Assembly: GCA_023014485.1 (NCBI GenBank)
Contig: JAJOZX010001729.1
Coordinates: 620,001 to 684,000, forward strand
DNA length: 64,000 bases
Direction of reading: 5' to 3'
Source of the DNA: Bathynomus jamesi
Lineage: Eukaryota > Arthropoda > Malacostraca > Isopoda > Cirolanidae
In this document: piece by piece, positions 22,014 through 31,477 of the stretch
How positions within the stretch are numbered: position 1 is the stretch's first letter
Layout: every line of letters starts with the position of its first letter
Position numbers and translations under genes: made by a program
Notes under the pieces: model-generated
The model's database searches: none
What the model was told of the DNA's origin: nothing
Seen by the model: only the letters and a program-made list of their open reading frames with translations

Positions 22014-23490
22014 GTGGTCTACGGTTAACCGGTTTGATGTGGCTAATGGAGTAGGCTTACTATAATTACTGAATAAAATGATATAAATAATTCGAGGTCA
22101 CCACCTTGGATTACACCCAAGCAAACAATATTAATAAGGTTAGAAAAATCACCTTGTTGTTTTGTGTTTAATTAAGAAAATAAATCAGTTATTTGTTCAC
22201 AGTGAATAACAATGCAATAACGGTGGTTATAGTGATTAACATTGCAATGAAGGTATTTACGATGATTAACAATTAGATAACGACATTTATGTTATGCTAA
22301 AGATGACTGAGGGTTAGCAAATAAGGAAATGGTTATACAACTTAATTGTTAAGTAATTTTATATAGGCTAATGAGTTATACACAAATGGAATGCAGCATG
22401 AAATATAAAGCCTATTGATAACAGATTATGCACGTACGGTAGGTACTGTAAATAGCTTAGGTAATACACTGATTACATAGACTAATAACATATGCGACAT
22501 GGAACACAGAATACCTAATGAAAAATGAAGCCTCTCGACAGCTGAAATAATGTGCGTACGGTTGGTACAGTAAATGAATTAGGCCGCCAAGAATGAAATC
22601 CCTAAACGAACACACAAACAGTAGGATGCGTGACAAGTAAATTGTACGATGATCACAATAACAGGGTGATACAAAATTACAGTATTGGAATGACACTTGA
22701 AATAGGCCTACTTGGTTTTGATGGTGAGAGTTAATTTGAACAGTATTGAAAACACTTTTAATATAGCCTAAAACGTGGTTCTGCGATTGCACTGTGTAGG
22801 CTTCACGAGAATTGCTTAACACGAAAGCGAAGGGTAGGCTTACCGAAATGCTGATTACCTCTGGAGATGGAAGAGATACTTGAATGTAGGCCTAGATGAG
22901 GTTGATGTGCTGAGAACCGGTAGGGGTTGTAGTAAAGAGGCCAACTAGACGTCTACAGCAGTGATTTTCTTTCTTGCAGGAAGGAATTGTAGCGTACTTC
23001 AAGTGTTGCTTCGTTCTGGTATAACGGTTGAAGTGTGACTTGGAAGGTAGCCGGCTAAAGTCGATGATGGGGCTGCGTAGAGAGTAGAATTTGGAAGGGG
23101 ACGTACGAGCGGAGTGAGAGTTGATAGAAAGCCTTACTTGATGATAGACTTCGTGTAGGTCCGACCAAAGCCTTGAAGGAACAGCAGGCCGCTCTCCAGT
23201 GAAGGCCGGAGAGCGGGTGGCTTGACGTGTGGTGCTGCTGACGAAGAATGCTGAGAATGAGACGTGACGACCAAGACGAGAAAATTGCAAGCGAGAAGTG
23301 AGAATGATTTGAGGAATAAGCTGCATTTTATAGGTCTTGGTGATGTCCTCGGTGGACGCTTCAGGAAATACCACAGAATCTGTATTTCCTGTGGGCCTGT
23401 TTCATGCCCACGTATAGCTGTAACGGTTGTTTTGAGTCCATGCTGTTTGAGAATGGCGGGGAAAGGAATTCCTTTGTATGTTATATATAT
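22014..23490 (-). repeat. Dispersed repeat X, copy 1 (solo-LTR-like or promoter-bearing)
   Basis: Diverged similarity with 26205-27700 over most of its length: GAGGTCACCA, TACACCCAAGCAAA, an AATAAA-type region followed by CAGT, GCACGTACGGT-like words, and GCAGGCCG-rich blocks at the right side. Both copies carry TATAAAA on the minus strand (here near 23326-23332), about 150-220 bp from the right end. This looks like a minus-strand pol II promoter with a long transcribed leader. Copy 1 also contains an internal duplication of about 120 bp (around 22385-22450 and 22495-22585). It ends about 310 bp upstream of LINE ORF1. It could be a solo LTR or part of that LINE's 5' leader. Confidence 0.5.
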
Positions 23491-23500
23491 ATATAAATAT

Positions 23501-23780
23501 CGTAAAGAACGACGCTTGTATAGAAGACATTCCGCGCAAGATGAGGAGGGAGAACGAACAAATAAAAAATGAGGTAACCACCCGGGAATCGAACCCGGGA
23601 TCTTCCGATTGCCGGTCAGATTGATAACATACACCATGAGGCCCATGGTGTAATGGTTATCATATCTGACCGGCAATCGGAAGATCCCGGGTTCGATTCC
23701 CGGGTGGTTACTCTCATTTTTTTTCGTTCTCCTTCCTCATCTTGCGCGGAATGTCTTCTATACAAGCGTCGTTCTTTACG
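23501..23780. repeat. Head-to-head pair of tRNA-derived SINE B units (280-bp palindrome)
   Basis: A minus-strand unit (about 23574-23641) and a plus-strand unit (23640-23711) meet at their 5' ends. Box B GGTTCGATTCC and the shared core GACCGGCAATCGGAAGATCC occur on both strands. The identical 3' flanks (CGTAAAGAACGACGCTTGTA on one strand, its complement on the other) extend the palindrome to about 138 bp per arm. The plus unit has a tRNA-like D-arm and T-arm but cannot form a good acceptor stem. Same family as the 39.7-40.6 kb copies. Confidence 0.85.
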
Positions 23781-23843
23781 TTAATTATACTGCGTGTTCT
23801 TTGCAGTTGAAAATGTGTATATAAATATATATATATATATATT

Positions 23844-23992
23844 TTAACCTCCTTCGCAATATCTAAGGTCATGTGACGGAGGGGACCTACAGCTTTACGT
23901 GGGATCCGAACCACGGGTCGCTACATAGTCTGGACGCAGCGGATGGTCTCCCATCCAACTACTCCCCAGACCCAATGTCGCTTAACTTCTAT
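23844..23992 (-). repeat. 5S rRNA-derived SINE, minus strand
   Basis: The complement of the 5S-like family: GATGGTCTCCCATCCAACTA and CCCAATGTCGCTTAACTTC mark the 5S control region, and AGGTCATGTGACGGAG the shared tail. It is cut off near 23992, losing the 5' end. Confidence 0.8.
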
Positions 23993-24037
23993 TTCTAGAT
24001 GAGAACATAAATATTAATAATAATGTTCAGGTTGTTT

Positions 24038-24360
24038 AACCTCTCCCGTAACGACAAAGGTCATATAACGAAAAATTCACATGGTCAGGCGCCGTTCAAA
24101 AATTACTATAACACTATTTTTGCTAAAACCTGACCCCCCCCCCCCCCTGTAACGTTCCGTAACGTGGGGGGTGGGGGGGAAGTGTTACATAACATCTTTT
24201 AGGTGGTGTCTGGTCTAGCGTTACAGAAATTCCTGGGGGATCTGGGGTGTCAAGTTTTAGTAAAAATAGTGTTACGTAATTTTTGAACGGCCCCATATGA
24301 CCAAAAGCTTTACGCGGAATCCAGACCACAAGTTGCTACATCATCTGAACGCACCCTCAG
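24038..24360 (-). repeat. Second 5S-derived SINE tail, split by a fold-back MITE
   Basis: GTTTAACCTCTCCC and AGGTCATATAACG on the left, and AAGCTTTACGCGGAATCC and GCTACATCATCTGAACGC on the right, are the same family sequence as the copy just upstream, interrupted by 24088-24294. The 5S-like portion itself is missing. Confidence 0.65.
24088..24294. mobile_element. Fold-back MITE with GGCCGTTCAAAAATTA ends
   Basis: The left arm GCCGTTCAAAAATTACTATA, then AACACTATTTTTGCTAAAAC, is mirrored by AGTTTTAGTAAAAATAGTG and TTTTTGAACGGCC on the right, about 50 bp per arm. The centre holds a C run (24131-24146) and a G-rich block. It disrupts the 5S SINE tail. Superfamily not assigned; the target duplication is not clear. 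Confidence 0.75.
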
Positions 24361-24852
24361 GATGAAGAAAGGAGGAAACGACTATGTAAGCAACGTTCAG
24401 AATTCATGGCAAAAAGAAGCCGCACTGAATGATGCAAAGGAGAGGATGACGTTCAAATGCGAATGAAAGACGATCATAAACGACCCGAGGGCGAAGATGA
24501 AAAGAATATCATTATTCACTCCCAAAGAAAGTTAAAAAAAAAAAAAGAGAGATGAGAACCTCGTGAGGAAGAAGGAAGGAAGATGTTTGCGAACGACAAA
24601 TGACAACGTTATAGGTACTTAAATTCAAAATGTTACAAAATTTCAAACAAAACGCTTCTGAGTTGAATAACATAGTGTAACCTAACTTACGCTAACCTAA
24701 CATAATCTAACCCACAATAACTTGTCGATTTTATGTCGCATCGATCTGTTGTTGTCAATAGCTCGGAATTGTCCCGCAAAGTGAGAGTAAAGTGAAATTT
24801 TAGAAATTTTAAAACCATATATTATAAATATAAAAAAATTTGTCCCATTATA
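24361..24852. other. No gene seen
   Basis: Purine-rich then AT-rich sequence. A short run of TAACCT-like words at about 24675-24715 is too irregular to be called telomeric. Confidence 0.5.
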
Positions 24853-24944
24853 CAGAGCGGCCACAAAGTCCCTTTGCAGTGAAATTACAGCATATCCATA
24901 TGTTGCCCTTGTTTTTTATGCAAAGGGAATTTGTGGCCACCCTG
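24853..24944. mobile_element. 92-bp Tc1/mariner-type MITE
   Basis: Left CAGAGCGGCCACAAAGTCCC and right GGGAATTTGTGGCCACCCTG are complementary apart from a few mismatches, with TA on each side (24851-24852 and 24945-24946). It is too short to code. Confidence 0.75.
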
Positions 24945-25471
24945 TAGGTATGGATTATTATATTATGGTGTTCAGACCCGGTAAAGCAATACCAGATTCG
25001 TTGAATAATAAATTAGTTTTTAGGAATATTGATCTCTTGAACCTATTTTCTCAAAAACTTCTCAAAGATTTTGAGAAAATAATAATTATAAAGTTATCAA
25101 ATTGAAGAAAACAACGTTCGCAATATCCCCGAAAGGCCACTACTTTAGTAAATGAATAAAACTATGCGCAATGACGCCATATGAGAGAATCTTCACATAC
25201 GATGAACTTCGAGAAGAAGAAGAAGAAAAAACGGAATATGTCCATAAAGTTTTGGAAAAGGTATTGATCATCAGGTTACAATATAAGTTCTCGCAACTTG
25301 GAATGAATCCATTAACTGAGAGCACACTTTCTGTAACTATCTGTAGGATGGACAGGAGAGCCATTAATAAAGCTGGTAACATCGTTACGTGAGAATTTAA
25401 GTTTGCTGGGAAAGTTCTACAAAGAGGATTTTAAACGTATAACCAGATGATATGAAATATAAAAGTATATA
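24945..25471. other. No gene seen
   Basis: A 73-codon plus-strand frame at 25171-25392 with a run of Glu has no recognised domain, and the minus strand is open too. Treated as chance. Confidence 0.45.
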
Positions 25472-25691
25472 CAATAATGCTGATAACGCGGTGTTCGATA
25501 ATGCGATAGGCGAATAACACGGCAAAAACAAATATATATGACAATTACGTTTGATTACGGCGGCTAAGACGCGCGTTTTAAGTATGTTTTAAGCTAAATT
25601 GGCAAAAAATTCAAGCCAGGAATCTACGTACGGCAAACGCGGACCGCGATATCGCGGGAGTCTCTCGGAAGGTATCCCCGCGTAATCACTG
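25472..25691. mobile_element. pogo/Tigger-type MITE, 220 bp
   Basis: Left CAATAATGCTGATAACGCGG and the right complement CAGTGATTACGCGGGGATAC pair loosely, flanked by TA on both sides. The left part matches the left end of the 51370-52316 element (GATAATGCG, GGCGAATAA, ACGGCAA) and the right part its right end (GGACCGCGAT), so the two belong to one family. Confidence 0.7.
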
Positions 25692-26155
25692 TATTTTACT
25701 GCATTCATTTAGGATTAAAATAAAAGTAGCTCCAGAAAAGCCCCTTTAATCCAAAAACTTTTAATTATATTCTCTTCTTTTATCTTTACTTTATTTGTAT
25801 TCTTTTTATCTTCTTTAACTGCTTTTTGTAAAGTTCGTTCGTCTTCCATCGTACCAACGCACGTCATTTTAACTTAATAAAATTATGAATTATTATTAAT
25901 GTTTTATCATAATAATAAATATTATTATTATTATTTAAAGTAAAAATATCGTCGCAATATCATTTGCTTGAATCCATTTTTTAAGTTACAAACTCAAAAT
26001 AATTCACACTTTACTCGTGTTCATATATATATATATTCCCTGACGAGGTGTACTTCTGAATACACGAAAGGCCTTGAAATCATTTTTCTTTTTCCTTGTG
26101 AGTTTGTATCATTCATTCATTCATTCATTTCATGTGTTTAACTGTGAAATTCATC

Positions 26156-26158
<3 letters not shown>
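25692..26158. other. No gene seen
   Basis: AT-rich, with short (ATT)n and (CATT)n runs near 25900-25935 and 26112-26130. Nothing else recognised. Confidence 0.5.

Positions 26159-26210
<52 letters not shown>
26159..26210. repeat. (TA)n microsatellite
   Basis: About 26 TA units directly abutting the left end of dispersed repeat X copy 2. Confidence 0.95.
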
Positions 26211-26213
<3 letters not shown>

Positions 26214-27700
26214 GACCTAGTTTTAGCCGTTTAAGGTGATAATGATTTAATTGTATGCAATGATTGATTAAGGCAATGACTGATTGCTTATTAATGATAG
26301 GCTATTTGAGTAGATCCACCATACTATTGGAAGTGACCGAAATGGCAGCGAGGTCACCAGTTTGGTTTACACCCAAGCAAATTAATGTTAAGGTTATAAA
26401 AGACACCTTATAGTTTGTTTTGTATTTTATTATGAAAATAAAGCCGTTATTTATTCACAGTGTTATAACAAAGAATTGACAGTAATTAATTGGTAGTTTT
26501 ACGTTATGCTTGTGACATAGACTTAGCTAATAAGATGAAATGTTAATAGCTTAATTGACACGTAATAAATAATGTACTCATTAATGGTATGTAAATGGCA
26601 TGCGGCATGGAACATTGAATGGGCCTAGTAAATGGTATAAAGAATGCACGTGCGTTTGGTACATTGAATGGAAAACATGACACTGATTAAGTAGGCTAAA
26701 TGATTGCATGGATGCACAAGGAATAATTGATGCGGCCTAATAATAATGGATTGAAATGCTTGACAAATACACAAATATCATTATATATAAGACCATTATG
26801 TGATGTTAAGTGATTACGTCAAGAGAATATTTAGTTAACACATAAATATATGAATTGAACATAATAACGGATGATACGCGGAATTACGGTATTGAAATGA
26901 CACTTGAATTGGATGACAGGCCTACTGCGTTCTTTCACGAGAGTCAGTTGGAACGCTTGATTACACTTTGGGAGTATAGCATACCGTTCGGCGGTAGGCT
27001 AATGTAGGCTTCACGAGAGTACTTAGAATAGGAGGTACTTATCTTAGGACGATGTAACCCTGTTGAAGGCGGGTTGAAGACGAACCTATTAACGTAGATT
27101 CGAGTTGTCGTTGTCCGTTAAGCCTCTCGAGATGATGGATGTAGACTTCGTGGAGGCCTGAGGTGATGTTACTTCTCGAGGTGCATGCTGGCATTATGAT
27201 CTTGCAGGCGTAGGCCTGTGGTGCTGAATATATATCGAGGAATGTGGAGAAACTTGAAGGCCGACCCGGCAAACCGCAGGCCCGAAGCGATTCCGGTTGG
27301 GCCTCGAAGGATTGCTTCTGCAGGCGGCCTGTAGATCTTACTTGATGATAAATTGTAGGCCTTGAAGGAAGCAGCAGGCCGAAGCCGGAAGGCGGTTGAA
27401 GAGATGATATCGTCATAGTCTAACGAAATGGAAGCGCCAACGAAGTGAGGAGGAGTGAGAGTGGGTGCTCGCTTTTATACATAGTTCCTGTGACGTAGGA
27501 CTTCGCACCAAATCTTAAGACGCTTTGTCCGCGCGTCCTTTAGTTGATAAAGGTTTGCGTTCGCGCCCTTTGGGAAGAAACAGACTCTCCATTGTTTGAC
27601 TCTTGCCCACGTGTGTTTTCCAAGTTCTTTGATGATAGCGTGGAAGCAAAAGATTTCTGTCTATTTGCTGGTCTATTTCTTGTCGATCCGCGTATATACT
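26205..27700 (-). repeat. Dispersed repeat X, copy 2
   Basis: About 1.5 kb between two (TA)n tracts, diverged from 22014-23490 (see that entry for shared words). Minus-strand TATAAAAG at about 27472-27479 lies roughly 220 bp from the right end. The 27100-27400 part is rich in AGGCC/GGCCT words, also like copy 1. No open frame with recognised homology. Being bounded by TA tracts on both sides fits a discrete insertion such as a solo LTR. Confidence 0.5.
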
Positions 27701-28129
27701 ATATATATATATATATATATATAGTAAAGGATTTAACATGCACACTTAGTATGTAAATGGAATAAGATACATACTTTGATACGAAGTCTGTGTGTGGTAA
27801 ATGAAGCGTTGTCTTAACATGAGAGGTTTGCTTGCTCCAAAGCTGCTGTTACAGGATACAGTTGAGGTCATTTGATACAAGTAAGTTGTAAATTGAAGAG
27901 GGTTGTTGGCGGTGCTGTAAACGTGTATGGTGTAATTATTAAATGTGTTTGTTTTTACATATTCCAAAGTTTACGTGTGGGTGTTCTTCATCCTCAGGGC
28001 GCTATTTTATAATTAAATGAAGACAAGCAGTCTTTAGAATGTACGTAGTCCCCGAAATAAACGTCATTAATGCTATTTATTCCATGAGAAAAAAAACTTC
28101 CAGGAAGCTTATTTCTCCAACGACGTGTG
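27701..28129. other. No gene seen
   Basis: Unassigned sequence after a (TA)n run. Confidence 0.5.
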
Positions 28130-28275
28130 GGTGAGTGTACCCCGAAGAGTCACCTGGACCCGAGCAGAGAAACAGAGTAGGTGGCCGGCTCAACCCAACC
28201 CGATGCCAGCAGCTGAGAGCTAACTTAGAGCCTCACCGCCGAGAGCCCGACACTGTAATCAATGAGCTACCGGGT
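28130..28275 (-). repeat. tRNA-like SINE fragment
   Basis: On the minus strand GAGCACCCGGTAGCTCATTG begins like a tRNA acceptor/D-arm with a box A-like GTAGCTCATTG. A GC-rich body follows. A good box B is not seen, so this is a weak call. Confidence 0.35.
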
Positions 28276-28483
28276 GCTCAGAAAATAACTACAATAATGT
28301 CAAAGTAATAACAGCATGCAAATAACTTTCACCAAACCAGCCATCGCTTTCGGAGATGCAAATCTAGTCAATAATATATTGTACTTCCGTCTAGGCCTCA
28401 TTTTAAAATTTACCATTTCGTTAGGATGATCATGGAAGAGAGAGAACTAAACATTCTCTCTCTCTTCCCTTTAATTTATAATA

Positions 28484-28677
28484 AGGGTGATCCAAAAAAA
28501 AGGTGTCTGCAGAAATAAAAAAAAATTTATGTAGGAAAGAGAGGAGAAACCAAGGACGAACGCCCGCAAAAATGCCCCCTCAGAGAAGAAAGAGAGCCGA
28601 AATCAAGGTCCACAGTATTCTCAAAAATATATATGTTATTTCTATATTTTTTTTATAACACTTTTCTGGATCACCCT
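28484..28677. mobile_element. Tc1/mariner-type MITE, 194 bp
   Basis: Starts AGGGTGATCCAAAAAAAAGG and ends TTTTCTGGATCACCCT, the same outer 10 bp as the DD41D mariner at 9518 but a different interior. TA precedes the left end. No coding content. Confidence 0.65.
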
Positions 28678-29189
28678 GTGCTATTAACAAATAAACCGGC
28701 GCATCAATTTTAGAACAAAAATGTGTAAATTTATGATGACGCTTGCATGGAGTTTTAAGCCGAAGCCTCGTTAGCATGAGCAATCAAATTGACTAACAAC
28801 AAAGAGAAAAATATGATGGAAATTTAAATTTAATACGAATAAAATTATAAAATAAACATTATAAAGATATTATCATTTTTTTAAAATTAATATTCTCCTC
28901 AGCTGAATATGATCCATTTATCAAAAAGAAAAATTTATTCATAATTCATTTGCAACAAATTTGCAAGTAGTGATAACAGAAGTTTATTCAAGGCAAAAAC
29001 TGATGAGTCTTCCACAGACATATAATAATAATAATTTCCAAATAAATATCAATATTTCTCATTATTTAAAAGGAAGAGACGAGTTGCATAAAGAGTAATT
29101 ACCTGAATTTCAAATATATTATACCTTAATTCGATCATGCGAAAGTTATTTAAGAGCATCCTGCATTGAAAAAAAAGGTCAGGCTAAGT
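28678..29189. other. No gene seen
   Basis: AT-rich and unassigned. Confidence 0.5.
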
Positions 29190-29655
29190 CTATAATTGAG
29201 TTTTTATTTTCAATATGAGCTCCTTTTGTGGCTATGCAGACATCAAAGCGGTATTCTGTTTCCCTCCATACATTTTGTAGCATATCATACGGAACTTTTC
29301 TAACAACCTCGCGTATCCTTTCCTTCAAATGTTCCAAAGTTGTTGCCATTGTGGAACAAAAACTTCATTTTTGATATATCCCCAGAGAAAGAAGTCAAGG
29401 GGGGTTAGATCGAACGAACGAGCCGGCCAAGGAACGCCGCCCCCCACGCTCGATCCAACGATCAGGCAATTGCTCATTCAGGAATATTGTAACCTTAAAA
29501 GGAGCCACAAAAGGAGTTCATATTGAATTCCAATAGCTTGTAAATAAAACTTTTTGAGTTCTTCTTTATTTGTATATCTTGCTTTTCGCTGTAGCTTTGT
29601 CAGTTTTTTCGTAATAAATTTTTAAAATCGGGAAGATAATTTGTAATCACCCTAT
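29190..29655 (-). mobile_element. Mariner C-terminal fragment with short inverted duplication
   Basis: The minus strand encodes the end of a mariner transposase: WPARSFDLTPLDFFLWGYIK, then EHLKER- and KMYGGK-type tail residues around a stop. Just beyond it on the plus side, AGCCACAAAAGGAG (29498-29511) is the complement of CTCCTTTTGTGGCT near 29220, so part of the 3' end is repeated in inverted orientation. The right terminus reads TTGTAATCACCC before TA. Internally deleted and dead. Confidence 0.65.
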
Positions 29656-29683
29656 ATATACTATATATATATATATATATATA

Positions 29684-30430
29684 CAGGGTGGGCGGAAAGT
29701 AGCTCCCTATTTTGGATTGGTAAAAAAATACGTATATTATCCATTTATTTCAGAAGAAATAATATGAAAAGGTAGGCATACATGGTAGGTTTTCTCTAAA
29801 ATTCAATGTGGCTCCAACTCTTTCCACAGCTTCTGGAGCCGCCCAGGAATGGCGTCCACTGACTTTAGCAGGAACTCCGGCGGGATGGAGGACATGACTT
29901 CCCGAATTCGGTCCTCCAGTTCTTCCAATGTCCTCGGTTTGGTGCGGTAGACTTCTTCCTTTACCCACCCCCAAAGAAAGAAGTCGCACGGTGTCAAGTC
30001 GGGGCTCCTGGCTGGCCATTGATGTGGACCACGACGACCCATCCAACGCCCAGGGAAGTGGGCATCCAGCCACTCACGGACAACAAGAGCGAATGGCCAG
30101 CCAGGAGCCCCGACTTGACACCATGCGACTTCTTTCTTTGGGGGTGGGTAAAGGAAGAAGTCTACCGCACCAAACCGAGGACATTGGAAGAACTGGAGGA
30201 CCGAATTCGGGAAGTCATGTCCTCCATCCCGCCGGAGTTCCTGCTAAAGTCAGTGGACGCCATTCCTGGGCGGCTCCAGAAGCTGGTGGAAAGAGTTGGA
30301 GCCCACATTGAATTTTAGAGAAAACCTACCATGTATGCCTACCTTTTCATATTATTTCTTCTGAAATAAATGGATAATATACGTATTTTTTTACCAATCC
30401 AAAATAGGGAGCTACTTTCCGCCCACCCTG
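29684..30430. mobile_element. 747-bp fold-back built from a mariner 3' end
   Basis: CAGGGTGGGCGGAAAGTAGC at 29684 is mirrored at 30430, with TA and (TA)n outside both ends. The arms (29684-30020 and 30092-30430, about 337 and 339 bp) are almost perfectly complementary around a 71-bp loop. Each arm carries the same C-terminal transposase segment (QWPARSPDLTPCDFFLWG, REVMSSIPPEFLL) on opposite strands. The loop continues the transposase on the minus strand only (VREWLDAHFPGRWMGRRG), showing that the plus-side arm is the duplicated one. It keeps both termini, so it may be mobilised in trans. A transcript would form a very long hairpin. Confidence 0.93.
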
Positions 30431-30474
<44 letters not shown>

Positions 30475-30475
30475 T
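30431..30475. repeat. (TA)n microsatellite
   Basis: TA run separating the fold-back from the next small element. A comparable run at 29656-29683 lies on its other side. Confidence 0.9.
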
Positions 30476-30680
30476 GGTGATTACAAATGATCTTCCCGAT
30501 AATAATTATTATTAACATAAAATTATTATAGTGCCAAAGATATATATATATATATATATATATAATCTATATATAATATATATATATATAGATATATATT
30601 AGTGCCTCTTTGGCACTAATAATTTATGTTTAATAATTATGTTAATGATTATTGTTGCTAGAGTCTGGGATCACCATTAA
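30476..30680. mobile_element. Small hairpin MITE around (TA)n
   Basis: Starts GGTGATTACAAATGATCTTC, matching the terminus at 29625-29655 in inverted form. Inside, TAACATAAAATTATTATAGT and GTGCCAAAGA are mirrored by TCTTTGGCAC and TAATAATTTATGTTTAAT across a TA-rich loop (30539-30600). The right terminus is uncertain. Confidence 0.45.
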
Positions 30681-31185
30681 TCTTTTCAGATCACATGGTG
30701 TTATTAATGAAGGAAATTAATAGAGTGCGTTTTCTTCCTTTATTAAACAAAATAAATGAGATTTAAGTGAAACAAATAAACGTTGCAGTTGTTTGAATGA
30801 AAGTTGTATTGAAATGGTATAAATGTGCACTTGATTAATAACTTAAATATTATAATACGCACCAGGTAATGAAAGTCTTTATATAAAGTTAGGTGAATGA
30901 CACCAGGCAATGGGGCATGTTACACGTTGTTACATGGTGAGATCTCTCGTGTCACTGGAGATTTTCTTCAAGGAGAGAAGTGATACGATTGAGGGGTCGT
31001 GCACGAGAGTCCCTTATAACGAGGTCGAGGTGTGATATTCAGGGCAGAGAGAAAGCCTTGAGTGATTCTCGCGATGTGACGTCATCTTGGTCGTGGTTGT
31101 GTAGATGGAACAGCGTGAATTGTCAAGTAGAAATCGCGAAAGTATCTGAAGGCGTCTCTGTCGATATACACACACACACACACCT
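30681..31185. other. No gene seen; (CA)n at 31167-31183
   Basis: Non-repetitive apart from the CA run. An 88-codon plus-strand frame has no recognised domain. Confidence 0.45.
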
Positions 31186-31465
31186 TTGGTTTGCTTCGCC
31201 CGAATTGTTCATTCTGACGAAGATCAAGCTTTTCACTCCACCTTAGACCTACAGTTTAACGTGGAAACCGAACTACGCACTACCAGCAGCCCAGCGTTTT
31301 AACCACTAGGCTACCCAAGGTACCCACTTATCTACCAACCACTTTCTTTATTGTGTGGAAGGATGAACAGCTGGGTTTTACTGCGCGCCGCCTGCTGTCA
31401 CCGGGTCTCGATCCGGGGCCGATGGATTCGTAGTCAGTGACACTAACCACTACACCACCAAGGGA
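31186..31465 (-). repeat. tRNA-derived SINE C, copy 1
   Basis: Minus strand: GGTGGTGTAGTGGTTAGTG (box A region) near 31462, with a GGATCGAGACCC box B-like word 40 nt on. The tail shares AGTTTAACGTGGAA and GAATTGTTCATTCTGACGAA with the copy at 58398-58583. A second degenerate tRNA-like box (CTAGTGGTTAAAACGC) sits at about 31295-31310, so the copy may be dimeric. Confidence 0.6.
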
Positions 31466-31477
31466 TATATATATATA

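Noticed and set aside
30019..30318. Plus-strand frame at the 29.7 kb fold-back as an independent gene
   Set aside because: It is the inverted duplicate of the minus-strand transposase C-terminus, without catalytic first and second Asp or an N-terminus.
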